The notes under the pieces were generated by a model. The model had not been told where the DNA came from, searched no databases, and saw only the letters and a program-made list of their open reading frames with translations. A stretch of DNA of 64,000 nt from Granulicella sibirica. Lineage in GTDB: Bacteria > Acidobacteriota > Terriglobia > Terriglobales > Acidobacteriaceae. How positions within the stretch are numbered: position 1 is the stretch's first letter; every line of letters begins with the position of its first letter. Below are positions 17,492 to 24,727 of this stretch, in pieces. Location of the stretch: assembly GCF_004115155.1 (NCBI RefSeq), contig NZ_RDSM01000001.1, positions 186,001 through 250,000 on the forward strand, read 5' to 3'. Made by a program: the position numbers and the translations under genes.

Positions 17492-19348
17492 ATGCCCTCT
17501 GACATCAAACCCGAGATCGTGGACCTGATCGCCGACCCCGACGCGAGCCCGCGCGCGCTGTTTCACCCGCATGCCGCGAACCCGAATATCCGGGTCGAGC
17601 CCCTCGCCGTCGACTTCCTCCACACCCTCGCCGACGCCCTCAACGCCACGCTCGACCTCAACACGCTCATGCATCGCGTGGCCGATCTCGTCCGGTCGAT
17701 CATCGACTACCGCATCTTCGCCATCCTCCTGCTCAACGACCGCACGCACGAGCTTTGGATGCGCTTCCAGGTGGGCCACACACCCGAGATCGAGCGCATG
17801 CGCGTGAAGGTCGGCCACGGCATCGTCGGCCAGACGGCGCTGAAGCGGCGTTCCTTTCGCATTGAGGACGTCACCACCGGCCCGCATACCGACCACTACA
17901 TCAGCGCCAATCCGTCGGTTCGGTCTGAACTCGCCGTCCCGTTGATCGTCAAGAACAAGGTCATCGGTGTCCTCGATCTTGAGTCCGAAATCGTCGCCTT
18001 CTTCACCCCGGAACACCAGCGCTTGCTGGAGCTTGTCGCCTCTCGCATGGCCGTCGCCGTCGAGAATGCCCGCCTGTACACGCGCGTCTCTCGCCAGGCC
18101 CAGACGCTTACGGTCATCAATGAGATCTCTCGCGAGATCACGAGCATCCTCGATCCCGACGACCTGCTTGAGCGCATCGGCCTCTCGATGAAGCGCGTCA
18201 TCGACTTCCAGATGTTCACCATCCTGCTCTGGAACCCCACAACCGAACAGCTCGAGCATCGCTTCTCCACGCGGTACGGCGAGCGTATTACGCGGGAGCG
18301 CAACGTCTCGCTCGGCGACGGGATCATCGGCACCGCAGCCGCCCAGCGCATTCCAATCCTCTCCCCGGACGTCCGGCGCGACTCGCGCTACGTGATGGCC
18401 AACCCCGAAACCCGCTCGGAACTCGCCGCCCCGCTCGTCTACAAAGGCAATGTCATCGGTGTGATCGACCTCGAACATACGCGGGTGAACTACTACAACG
18501 ACGATCACCAGCGTACGCTCTCGACCCTCGCTGCGCAGGTCGCCATCTCCATCGCCAACGCACGCCTCTACCAACGCATTCACGAAGAAGAGCAGCGCCT
18601 GGAGCGCGACCTCGCCATGGCCCGCGAGGTCCAGCTCCGCCTCCTGCCGGCCGCCCCACCAACGCCGGCCCGGGCTGAGATCGCAGCCCGCTTCATGGCC
18701 GCGAGGTCCATCGGCGGCGATGTATACGATTTCCTCGATTACGGCCCCGGCCGTGTGGCGCTCGCCGTCGGAGACGTCTCCGGTAAGGCGGCGCCCGCTG
18801 CCCTCTACGCCGCGCTCGTTTCGGGTATCCTGCGCTCTCTGGCTCCGCAGCAGCTAAGTCCCGCAAAAATGCTGGCGGCACTGAACGATCAGCTCCAGGA
18901 GCGCCGGCTCGCCGCGCAGTACGTCACCATGCTTATGGCCGTCTGGGACGACAACGACCGGACGCTCACGCTCGCGAACGCGGGGTCTGTCCAGCCCATG
19001 TATGTCACGACGAATAAAGAATCGCTCACCGACGCTCTCGCGGTGCGGACGCTTCAGGTCGAGGGCTTCCCTCTCGGACTCTTCCCCAATGCAACCTACG
19101 AGGAGACCATCATCCAGTCCGTTCCCGGCGATCTCTTCGTCTTCTTCTCCGATGGCATCGTCGACGCGCTCAATCCGCAGGAAGAGATGTTCGGAGAAGA
19201 GCGCCTGGCGACCCTCCTGCAGCACCACCCGACCGCCCATACTTCAGCGGAGGCCGCGGTCGAAGCCATCCTCGAGGCCGTCACCCTCTTCCAGTCGGGC
19301 ACCGACCACTTCGACGACGAGACCGTGGTCGTCCTTCGCGTTACCTGA
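17492..19348 (+). CDS. GAF-GAF-PP2C (SpoIIE/RsbU-type) serine phosphatase
   Basis: 618-residue cytoplasmic signalling protein. Two GAF domains lie at about residues 50-195 and 215-370; the paired phrases VGHGIVGQTALKRR and LGDGIIGTAAAQRI, and SELAVPLIVKNKVIGVLDLE and SELAAPLVYKGNVIGVIDLE, show the duplication. A helical linker (EEEQRLERDLAMAREVQLRLLP) leads to a C-terminal PP2C domain with metal-site aspartates in GGDVYDF, VGDVSGKAAPAAL and FFSDGIVDALN. RsbU-type phosphatases dephosphorylate anti-anti-sigma factors. No partner STAS or kinase gene is adjacent. Confidence 0.94.
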   Translation: MPSDIKPEIVDLIADPDASPRALFHPHAANPNIRVEPLAVDFLHTLADALNATLDLNTLMHRVADLVRSIIDYRIFAILLLNDRTHELWMRFQVGHTPEIERMRVKVGHGIVGQTALKRRSFRIEDVTTGPHTDHYISANPSVRSELAVPLIVKNKVIGVLDLESEIVAFFTPEHQRLLELVASRMAVAVENARLYTRVSRQAQTLTVINEISREITSILDPDDLLERIGLSMKRVIDFQMFTILLWNPTTEQLEHRFSTRYGERITRERNVSLGDGIIGTAAAQRIPILSPDVRRDSRYVMANPETRSELAAPLVYKGNVIGVIDLEHTRVNYYNDDHQRTLSTLAAQVAISIANARLYQRIHEEEQRLERDLAMAREVQLRLLPAAPPTPARAEIAARFMAARSIGGDVYDFLDYGPGRVALAVGDVSGKAAPAALYAALVSGILRSLAPQQLSPAKMLAALNDQLQERRLAAQYVTMLMAVWDDNDRTLTLANAGSVQPMYVTTNKESLTDALAVRTLQVEGFPLGLFPNATYEETIIQSVPGDLFVFFSDGIVDALNPQEEMFGEERLATLLQHHPTAHTSAEAAVEAILEAVTLFQSGTDHFDDETVVVLRVT

Positions 19349-19365
19349 GAAAGCTGCCTCGTCCG

Positions 19366-19749
19366 ATGCCGGCATCTCCCGAACAGAACGATCCCCGTGT
19401 CTACCTCGCAGCCGAGCGAACCTTCCTCGCGTGGATTAGGACGGGACTTGGACTCATGGGCATCGGATTCGCCGTCGCACGCTTCGGCCTCTTCCTCCGG
19501 GAGATCGGCGGAGGCAGCGGTCATCCACCGGTTCAGACAACCGGCCTCTCGGTCTGGTCGGGGGTTGCTCTCGTTGCGCTCGGGGTCGCGGTGAACCTGT
19601 ACGCCGTCTTCCGGCACGTCACGCTCACACGCGAGCTTGCCTCGGGAAGCTGGGTTCCTGGGCAGATCTCGAAGGGAGCCGTCGCGCTCGCGGTTGTCCT
19701 CGCGATCGTTGGCGTCGCCATGGCGGGGTATCTTGTCTTCCTGCGATAA
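19366..19749 (+). CDS. YidH/DUF202 family membrane protein
   Basis: 127 residues. The DUF202 signature is at the start: DPRVYLAAERTFLAWIRTGLGLMGIGFAVARFGLF. Three membrane helices follow the typical spacing (about 22-45, 59-78, 100-125). The function of DUF202 proteins is unknown. It starts 17 bp after the phosphatase stop and runs in the same direction, so the two are probably cotranscribed. The gene is followed 38 bp later by aroA. Confidence 0.9.
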   Translation: MPASPEQNDPRVYLAAERTFLAWIRTGLGLMGIGFAVARFGLFLREIGGGSGHPPVQTTGLSVWSGVALVALGVAVNLYAVFRHVTLTRELASGSWVPGQISKGAVALAVVLAIVGVAMAGYLVFLR

Positions 19750-19787
19750 CCCACCGGGGCCGCCTCACCCGATACACTGGTAAGCGA

Positions 19788-21092
19788 ATGTCCACGCAAA
19801 TCGTTCGTCCAGCTCGCACCCTGCAAGGCTCCCTCACGCTCCCCGGCGACAAGTCCATCTCCCACCGCTACGCCATGCTCGGCGGCCTCGCGTCGGGCAC
19901 CACGCGCCTCAGCAACTTCTCCACCGGCGCCGATCCGCACTCCACGCTCGCTTGCATGGAAGCTCTTGGAGCAAAGGTCGAGAAGCACGAAGACAAGTCC
20001 ATCTCGATTACCGGGCTCGCTGGCAGCTGGCCGGGCCTCGAAGCCACGCTCGACTGTGGCAACTCCGGCTCGACCATGCGCATGCTCGCCGGCATCGTCG
20101 CCCCGCATCCCGGCACCTACACCTTTATCGGCGACCACTCCCTTACCGTCCGTCCCATGGAGCGCATCCGCAAGCCGTTGATGCAGATGGGCGCTGAGAT
20201 CCATCTCACCGATGGCCACGCGCCAATGACGATCCACGGACGTCCACTCAAGGCCATCAGCTTCGATACGCCGATCCCCTCGGCCCAGGTAAAGACCGCC
20301 GTTCTCTTCGCCGGTCTGCAAGCCGAAGGCACGACAACGCTCTCCGAGGCCATCCGGACCCGCGACCACTCCGAACAGGCTCTCAGGGCTTTCGGCGCGA
20401 CCCTCTCGCGGACGAAGGGTGATGACGGCATCGACCGCCTCTCAATCAACGGAGGCCAGAAGCTCACCGGTGTCGACGCGACTGTTCCCGGCGACCTCTC
20501 GTCGGCCGCGTTCTTCCTCTGTGCTGCTCTGCTCTTCGAGGACTCGAATCTTGTGCTCGACTCGCTTGGCATGAACCCGACGCGTTCGGCCCTGCTGGAC
20601 GTGATCGTGGCGCTCGGCGGCAAGATCCAGGTCCTCACTGTCGAAGAGCATCACGGCGAACTCATCGGAACGATCCGCGTCAACCGCGCGCCAGGCGGGC
20701 TCAAGGGCATCGACATCAACGGAGCGCTCTCCGCGCAACTCATCGACGAACTTCCGGTCCTCGCCGCCATCGCACCCTACACGAAAGATGGCATCCGCAT
20801 CCGCGACGCCAGGGAACTCCGTATCAAGGAGTCCGACCGCATCGCGCTCGTCGCGAAGAACCTCAAGGCGATGGGAGCGACGTTCACCGAGTACGAGGAC
20901 GGCCTCGACATCCCCGGCGGCCAGACTCTGCATGGCGCAACCATCGACTCCGGCCTCGACCACAGGATCACCATGGCCTTCGCCATCGCCGCTCTTCGCG
21001 CCGAGGGAGAGACCGAGATCGACGGAGCGGAAGCCGCCGCGGTCTCCTTCCCCGAGTTCTTCCAGAATCTCGACGCCCTCGCCCAGCGCTAA
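19788..21092 (+). CDS. aroA: 3-phosphoshikimate 1-carboxyvinyltransferase (EPSP synthase)
   Basis: 434-residue cytosolic enzyme of the shikimate pathway, adding enolpyruvate from PEP to shikimate 3-phosphate. Visible landmarks are LPGDKSISHRYAML (S3P/PEP site), LDCGNSGSTMRMLAG, LTVRPMERIRKPLMQMGA, the catalytic-region RTRDHSEQALRAFGA, and RIKESDRIALVAKNLKAMGA near the C-terminus. The length is normal. It follows DUF202 in the same direction but has no other aromatic-pathway neighbour here. Confidence 0.97.
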   Translation: MSTQIVRPARTLQGSLTLPGDKSISHRYAMLGGLASGTTRLSNFSTGADPHSTLACMEALGAKVEKHEDKSISITGLAGSWPGLEATLDCGNSGSTMRMLAGIVAPHPGTYTFIGDHSLTVRPMERIRKPLMQMGAEIHLTDGHAPMTIHGRPLKAISFDTPIPSAQVKTAVLFAGLQAEGTTTLSEAIRTRDHSEQALRAFGATLSRTKGDDGIDRLSINGGQKLTGVDATVPGDLSSAAFFLCAALLFEDSNLVLDSLGMNPTRSALLDVIVALGGKIQVLTVEEHHGELIGTIRVNRAPGGLKGIDINGALSAQLIDELPVLAAIAPYTKDGIRIRDARELRIKESDRIALVAKNLKAMGATFTEYEDGLDIPGGQTLHGATIDSGLDHRITMAFAIAALRAEGETEIDGAEAAAVSFPEFFQNLDALAQR

Positions 21093-21145
21093 AGCGCCTG
21101 ACATTGCTCCCGCCGTTGCCTTTCCGCCTTGCTGTTGTCTTTCTG

Positions 21146-21173
21146 GTTGTCATTCCCGAAGGGAATCTGCGTT
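21146..21173. repeat. Dispersed intergenic repeat, copy 1
   Basis: Contains the palindrome ATTCCCGAAGGGAAT (21152-21166). On the minus strand the unit reads ACGCAGATTCCCTTCGGGAATGACAAC when split at the palindrome. It closely matches the + strand at 47904-47930 with two differences. It lies in the gap after aroA, ahead of the probable start of the glycosyltransferase. Confidence 0.5.
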
Positions 21174-21248
21174 TGCACTGGCTCTTGCAGTTCCGTTCCC
21201 GTCGCCCGTCACCGCAAGGTCAGTCACTGGAATCGCCAGGGAGACCCC

Positions 21249-22346
21249 ATAGCCGCATCCTCACAAGACGCCGCCGCTCGCTCCATCGTCCTCGCCGAGG
21301 TCGTGGAGATGGGCGGTGCCGAGCGGAGCTGCCTCGCGCTCTCCCGCTGGCTTTACGAACACAATCTCCCCCACCAGATCGTCACCTACGTTGACCGCGC
21401 TGGCATGGCCGCGCACGCCGCGCACCCGGTCATGGTCGTCCAACTGAAGCCAAGCATGAGTCCCTGGTCGAAGATCGCGGCGCTCCGACGCTACTTCGCG
21501 GCCAACCCGCCGGAGCGCAAACCCCTGACCTCCGGCTATCAACCCGCTCTCCACGCGACCATCGCCGGGCTGCGCGGCTTCCACAACCTCATGCACGACA
21601 CCCCAGGCCTCTTCACCACCCCGGCCGACGCCGCCAGCCTGAAGCGTCGGCTTGCCCTCGGCCTCTCGGACCGCATCGTCGCGCACGGCCTGCGTTCCGG
21701 CGGGCACACGCTGGTGACAAGCGAATATCTCCAGGCCGAGACCCGACGGACATTTGGTGTCGAGGCCGACATCGTTCGCATGGGTGGTCTATCCCAGACG
21801 AACGCCTTCCGGCTTCGCCCGGTACTCGGCGAGATTCGCCTCTTCACCGTCTCCCGCCTCGAAAACAACAAGCGGATCGACTGGATCCTCCGCGCGCTCG
21901 CTCAGCTTCCTCCAACCCTCCCCTGGCGTCTCGATGTGAGCGGCAAGGGAAGCCAGATGCAAGCGCTCACGGAGCTGTCAGCCAGCCTCGGCATCTCGGA
22001 GCGCGTCCACTTCCACGGCTTCGTGAGCGACCAGCGCCTCCAGCAACTCTACGATCAGGCCCATCTCTTCCTCATGCCCGCGGTCCAGGGATACGGAATC
22101 CCAGCCATCGAAGCTCTCCAGCGAGGCATTCCAGTCCTGCTGCATCGCGAGTCAGGCGTGAGCGACATCCTGCTCCGGACGCCATGGGCCACCGTGATGC
22201 AGGGGGATGAGGCCTCGATGCTACCGGCACTCTCGGAGGCGATTCGGTCGGTCCGCACCGGCACCCACTTGGACCGGCCTCTGCCCACGATCCCAACAGA
22301 AGAGGAATGGTCGGAGCGCGTCGCAATCCTGTGCGGCTGGCTCTGA
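21249..22346 (+). CDS. GT4-type glycosyltransferase (group 1)
   Basis: About 365 residues. The first strand and glycine loop read SIVLAEVVEMGGAERSCLAL, typical of GT4 enzymes using nucleotide sugars. The C-terminal domain has LFTVSRLENNKRIDWILRALAQL, HFHGFVSDQRLQQLYDQAHLFLMPAVQGYGIPAIEALQRGIPVLL, the donor-site region with the E-x7-E-like pattern. The start is uncertain. The frame is open from ATG 21129, but that leader covers a repeat. An AGGGAG sequence lies just before ATA 21249, chosen here; GTG 21303 is too late to keep the first strand. The acceptor is unknown. Confidence 0.85.
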   Translation: MAASSQDAAARSIVLAEVVEMGGAERSCLALSRWLYEHNLPHQIVTYVDRAGMAAHAAHPVMVVQLKPSMSPWSKIAALRRYFAANPPERKPLTSGYQPALHATIAGLRGFHNLMHDTPGLFTTPADAASLKRRLALGLSDRIVAHGLRSGGHTLVTSEYLQAETRRTFGVEADIVRMGGLSQTNAFRLRPVLGEIRLFTVSRLENNKRIDWILRALAQLPPTLPWRLDVSGKGSQMQALTELSASLGISERVHFHGFVSDQRLQQLYDQAHLFLMPAVQGYGIPAIEALQRGIPVLLHRESGVSDILLRTPWATVMQGDEASMLPALSEAIRSVRTGTHLDRPLPTIPTEEEWSERVAILCGWL

Positions 22347-22652
22347 TGCAGTTCCGCCGACGAGCCCTCAACCGCGGTCGCTGAAAAGTTGTCAAGCCCC
22401 AAAACCATGTAAGTCTTTGATTCCATGGGGAAAAGTCGGTGTCCTTTTAGTTATGGTGGGTTCGATACAATTAAAGCAGTGAACGGGAGTCACCTGTCGG
22501 AACATGGTCCCACAGGCGTAACCCCTTCATTTGCTAATATTTAGCCGTAAGTCTTTTGCTATGAGTAGCTTGCAGCCCAACAAGGTCTGCAAGCTACTCA
22601 TAGCAAAGTACTTAGACGCGGGCAATGGGGAGGGGGGAGGGCTTCTGCTGCA
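22347..22652. other. 306-bp AT-richer intergenic element with several hairpins
   Basis: No gene is seen. The gap lies between two convergent genes and is visibly richer in A and T than its surroundings. One hairpin at 22493-22516 pairs CCTGT with ACAGG and, inside a C-C mismatch, GGA with TCC. A second, much longer one lies at 22555-22607. TACAAT at about 22466-22471 could be a -10 element. It could be a small structured RNA, the remnant of a mobile element, or a two-way terminator region; none is proven. Confidence 0.5.
22555..22607. repeat. Perfect 21-bp inverted repeat with 11-base loop
   Basis: The left arm 22555-22575 (TTTGCTATGAGTAGCTTGCAG less one base limit) is the exact reverse complement of the right arm 22587-22607. 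The loop 22576-22586 is CCCAACAAGGT. The pairing continues outward with mismatches, TAAGT against ACTTA. It lacks a downstream T-run, so it is not a classical intrinsic terminator, though it could stop converging transcripts. Confidence 0.85.
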
Positions 22653-23186
22653 TTACATCTTGTAACGGCCCATCTCGTCGTCGTTCAGGTTTTCGAGCCA
22701 GCGGCGCAATTCGTCGGCGTTGATGTTTCCCGCGCCGTCCGAAACCTGCCGCGAACGCTCCAGAACATCCTGCGCGACGTAAATCGGGCAATCGGAGCGA
22801 AGCGCAAGCGCGATCGCGTCCGAAGGACGAGCGTCGAGCGTGACCATCTCACCGCCCTGCTCCATCCAGACGACAGCGTAAAACGTGTCCTGCCGCATCT
22901 CCGACACGACGACCTTGTTGATCCGGCCATTCAGCCCGCGAACCATGTTGCGGAGAAGATCATGAGTCATCGGCCGCGGCGTAGCTGTCTTTTCAAGCTC
23001 GAGCGCAATGGCGTTCGCTTCGAAGATTCCCACCCAGATCGGCAGAACCGCGTCGCTGTCCACATCTTTGAGGACAACGATCGGCATATTCGTCACCGGA
23101 TCCATCATCAACCCGCGAATCTGCATCTCGACCTCGGTCTTGCTGCCTGCTGCGCGAGTTGTCGTCAGACCCAGTTCATCCGCCAT
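22653..23186 (-). CDS. Bifunctional nuclease-domain (DUF151) protein
   Basis: 177 residues with the BFN/DUF151 fold: VEMQIRGLMMDPVTNMPIVVLKDVDSDAVLPIWVGIFEANAIALELE, followed by RPMTHDLLRNMVRGL and LDARPSDAIALALRSDCPIYVAQDVL, all strongly conserved in the family. Plant and bacterial relatives show RNase/DNase activity; the role in bacteria is unclear. Its ATG overlaps the stop of miaB (TGATG), so it is coupled to that tRNA-modifying enzyme, a frequent acidobacterial arrangement. Confidence 0.93.
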   Translation of the reverse strand: MADELGLTTTRAAGSKTEVEMQIRGLMMDPVTNMPIVVLKDVDSDAVLPIWVGIFEANAIALELEKTATPRPMTHDLLRNMVRGLNGRINKVVVSEMRQDTFYAVVWMEQGGEMVTLDARPSDAIALALRSDCPIYVAQDVLERSRQVSDGAGNINADELRRWLENLNDDEMGRYKM

Positions 23187-24508
23187 CAGTTCACCCTCAG
23201 CATCTCGCCCACAAGGCTGTTTGGGAAGGTCTGCGTGATCCGAACCGTTTGGTAGTTCCCAAGCGCCGGCAGAATCAGGTCCGACGTCGTGAAGTTCACA
23301 GTTTTATTCTGCGAGCTGCGTCCAACCACCTGCTTGCGCTGATGATTATGTCCCTCAACCATCACGTCCATCACCTCGTTGAGGTGACGAGCATAGCTGC
23401 GCTTCTGAATCTCGCGCTGTCGTTCGAGCAGGACCTGCAAACGCGCTGCCTTCACCTCGTCCGGAATCGAATCCGCCATCGTCACCGCAGGCGTGTTCGG
23501 CCGCGGAGAGTACTTGAACGCAAAGATCTGGTCATACCCAACTTCGTCGAGCAGCGTAGCCGTATCTTCGAGATCCTCATCGGTCTCACCCGGAAACCCG
23601 ACGATGATGTCAGACGTCATGCTGATCTCCCGCTTCGCCGCCTTGATCCAACTGATGCGCTCGAGATACCACTCGCGCGTGTATTCGCGGTTCATGGCCT
23701 TCAGGATCGCCGTCGAACCGCTCTGCACCGGCAGATGCACATGGTCGCAAAGCGTAGGCACCGCGTCAATGGCATCGACGATGTCCTTCGTAAAGTCCCT
23801 CGGATGAGACGTCGTGAAGCGCACGCGCTTGATCCCCGGAACACTCCCGACCGCCGCCAGCAGCTCCGCGAAGCTCATCTTCTGCGATGGATCGTGGTAC
23901 GAGTTCACGTTCTGCCCAAGCAGTTGGATCTCGGTGAACCCCTGATCAGCCATCCGGAGCGCTTCGTCCAGCACGGAGTTTGCCGCGCGGCTCCGTTCTT
24001 TACCACGCGTATAAGGCACGACGCAGTAGGCGCAGAACTTGTCGCAGCCTTCGATGATGGTGATGTAGCCGCGATGCGGATTGGTCCTCGCGACGAACTC
24101 CGTCTCGAAGGTCTCATCCGTCTGCCGATCGTCGAGCCCGGTAATCCTCTGTTCGCCCGCCTCCAGGCGCGCCAGCATGCCAGGCAGGTTCCGGTACGAA
24201 GCCGATCCCGACACGAGCGACACATACGGAGCGCGGTCGAAGATCTTCTCGCCCTCCTGCTGCGCGACGCACCCGAGCACGGCGAACTTCTTCCCTTCGC
24301 CCTGCATCTTCTTGTATTCGTTCAGCCGGTGAAACACCTTCTGCTCCGCCTTATCGCGGATGGAACATGTGTTGTAAAGAATCAGCCCCGCATCCGCCTC
24401 ATCCTGCACCCGCGCATAGCCCTGCTGCTCCAGCGTCCCGATCACCTTTTCGGAGTCGTGGGCGTTCATCTGGCAGCCAAATGTCTCGATATAAAACGTC
24501 TTACTCAC
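23186..24508 (-). CDS. miaB: tRNA-2-methylthio-N6-dimethylallyladenosine synthase
   Basis: About 440-residue radical SAM methylthiotransferase modifying A37 of tRNAs that read U-starting codons. The UPF0004 domain carries C12 (ETFGCQMN), C48 (NTCSIR) and C80 (LGCVAQ). The radical SAM motif is GCDKFCAYCVVPYTRG. A TRAM domain at the end includes EVMDVMVEGHNHQRKQVVGRSS. The chosen start is GTG 24508 (VSKTFYIETFGC), matching the family N-terminus; its upstream GGAAAG is very close. GTG 24532 is possible, and a frame to 24898 lacks similarity. Confidence 0.95.
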   Translation of the reverse strand: MSKTFYIETFGCQMNAHDSEKVIGTLEQQGYARVQDEADAGLILYNTCSIRDKAEQKVFHRLNEYKKMQGEGKKFAVLGCVAQQEGEKIFDRAPYVSLVSGSASYRNLPGMLARLEAGEQRITGLDDRQTDETFETEFVARTNPHRGYITIIEGCDKFCAYCVVPYTRGKERSRAANSVLDEALRMADQGFTEIQLLGQNVNSYHDPSQKMSFAELLAAVGSVPGIKRVRFTTSHPRDFTKDIVDAIDAVPTLCDHVHLPVQSGSTAILKAMNREYTREWYLERISWIKAAKREISMTSDIIVGFPGETDEDLEDTATLLDEVGYDQIFAFKYSPRPNTPAVTMADSIPDEVKAARLQVLLERQREIQKRSYARHLNEVMDVMVEGHNHQRKQVVGRSSQNKTVNFTTSDLILPALGNYQTVRITQTFPNSLVGEMLRVN

Positions 24509-24727
24509 CTTTCCAGTATATGCCCCGGTCACAAGAACAGCCGGATTCCCGCAACGATCCTCCTCGTTCCGATTTCCCCCATCCGTGTGATTGACTCCCA
24601 CTTTTGGGGAGGATAGCCTGACCCAACTCAAGCCTTCCACGAACAAAAGGGCCATAGCAGCTTCCGCCTCCATCCTCCCCGTCCGCTTTACCCAGTTCAT
24701 CGGAGACCTCGGTCCACACGGAGCCTT

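Noticed and set aside
22555..22607. Intrinsic terminator for the glycosyltransferase and bifunctional nuclease genes
   Set aside because: The stem is perfect but neither side ends in a run of T; stopping of transcription is possible but not shown, so it is listed as a repeat.
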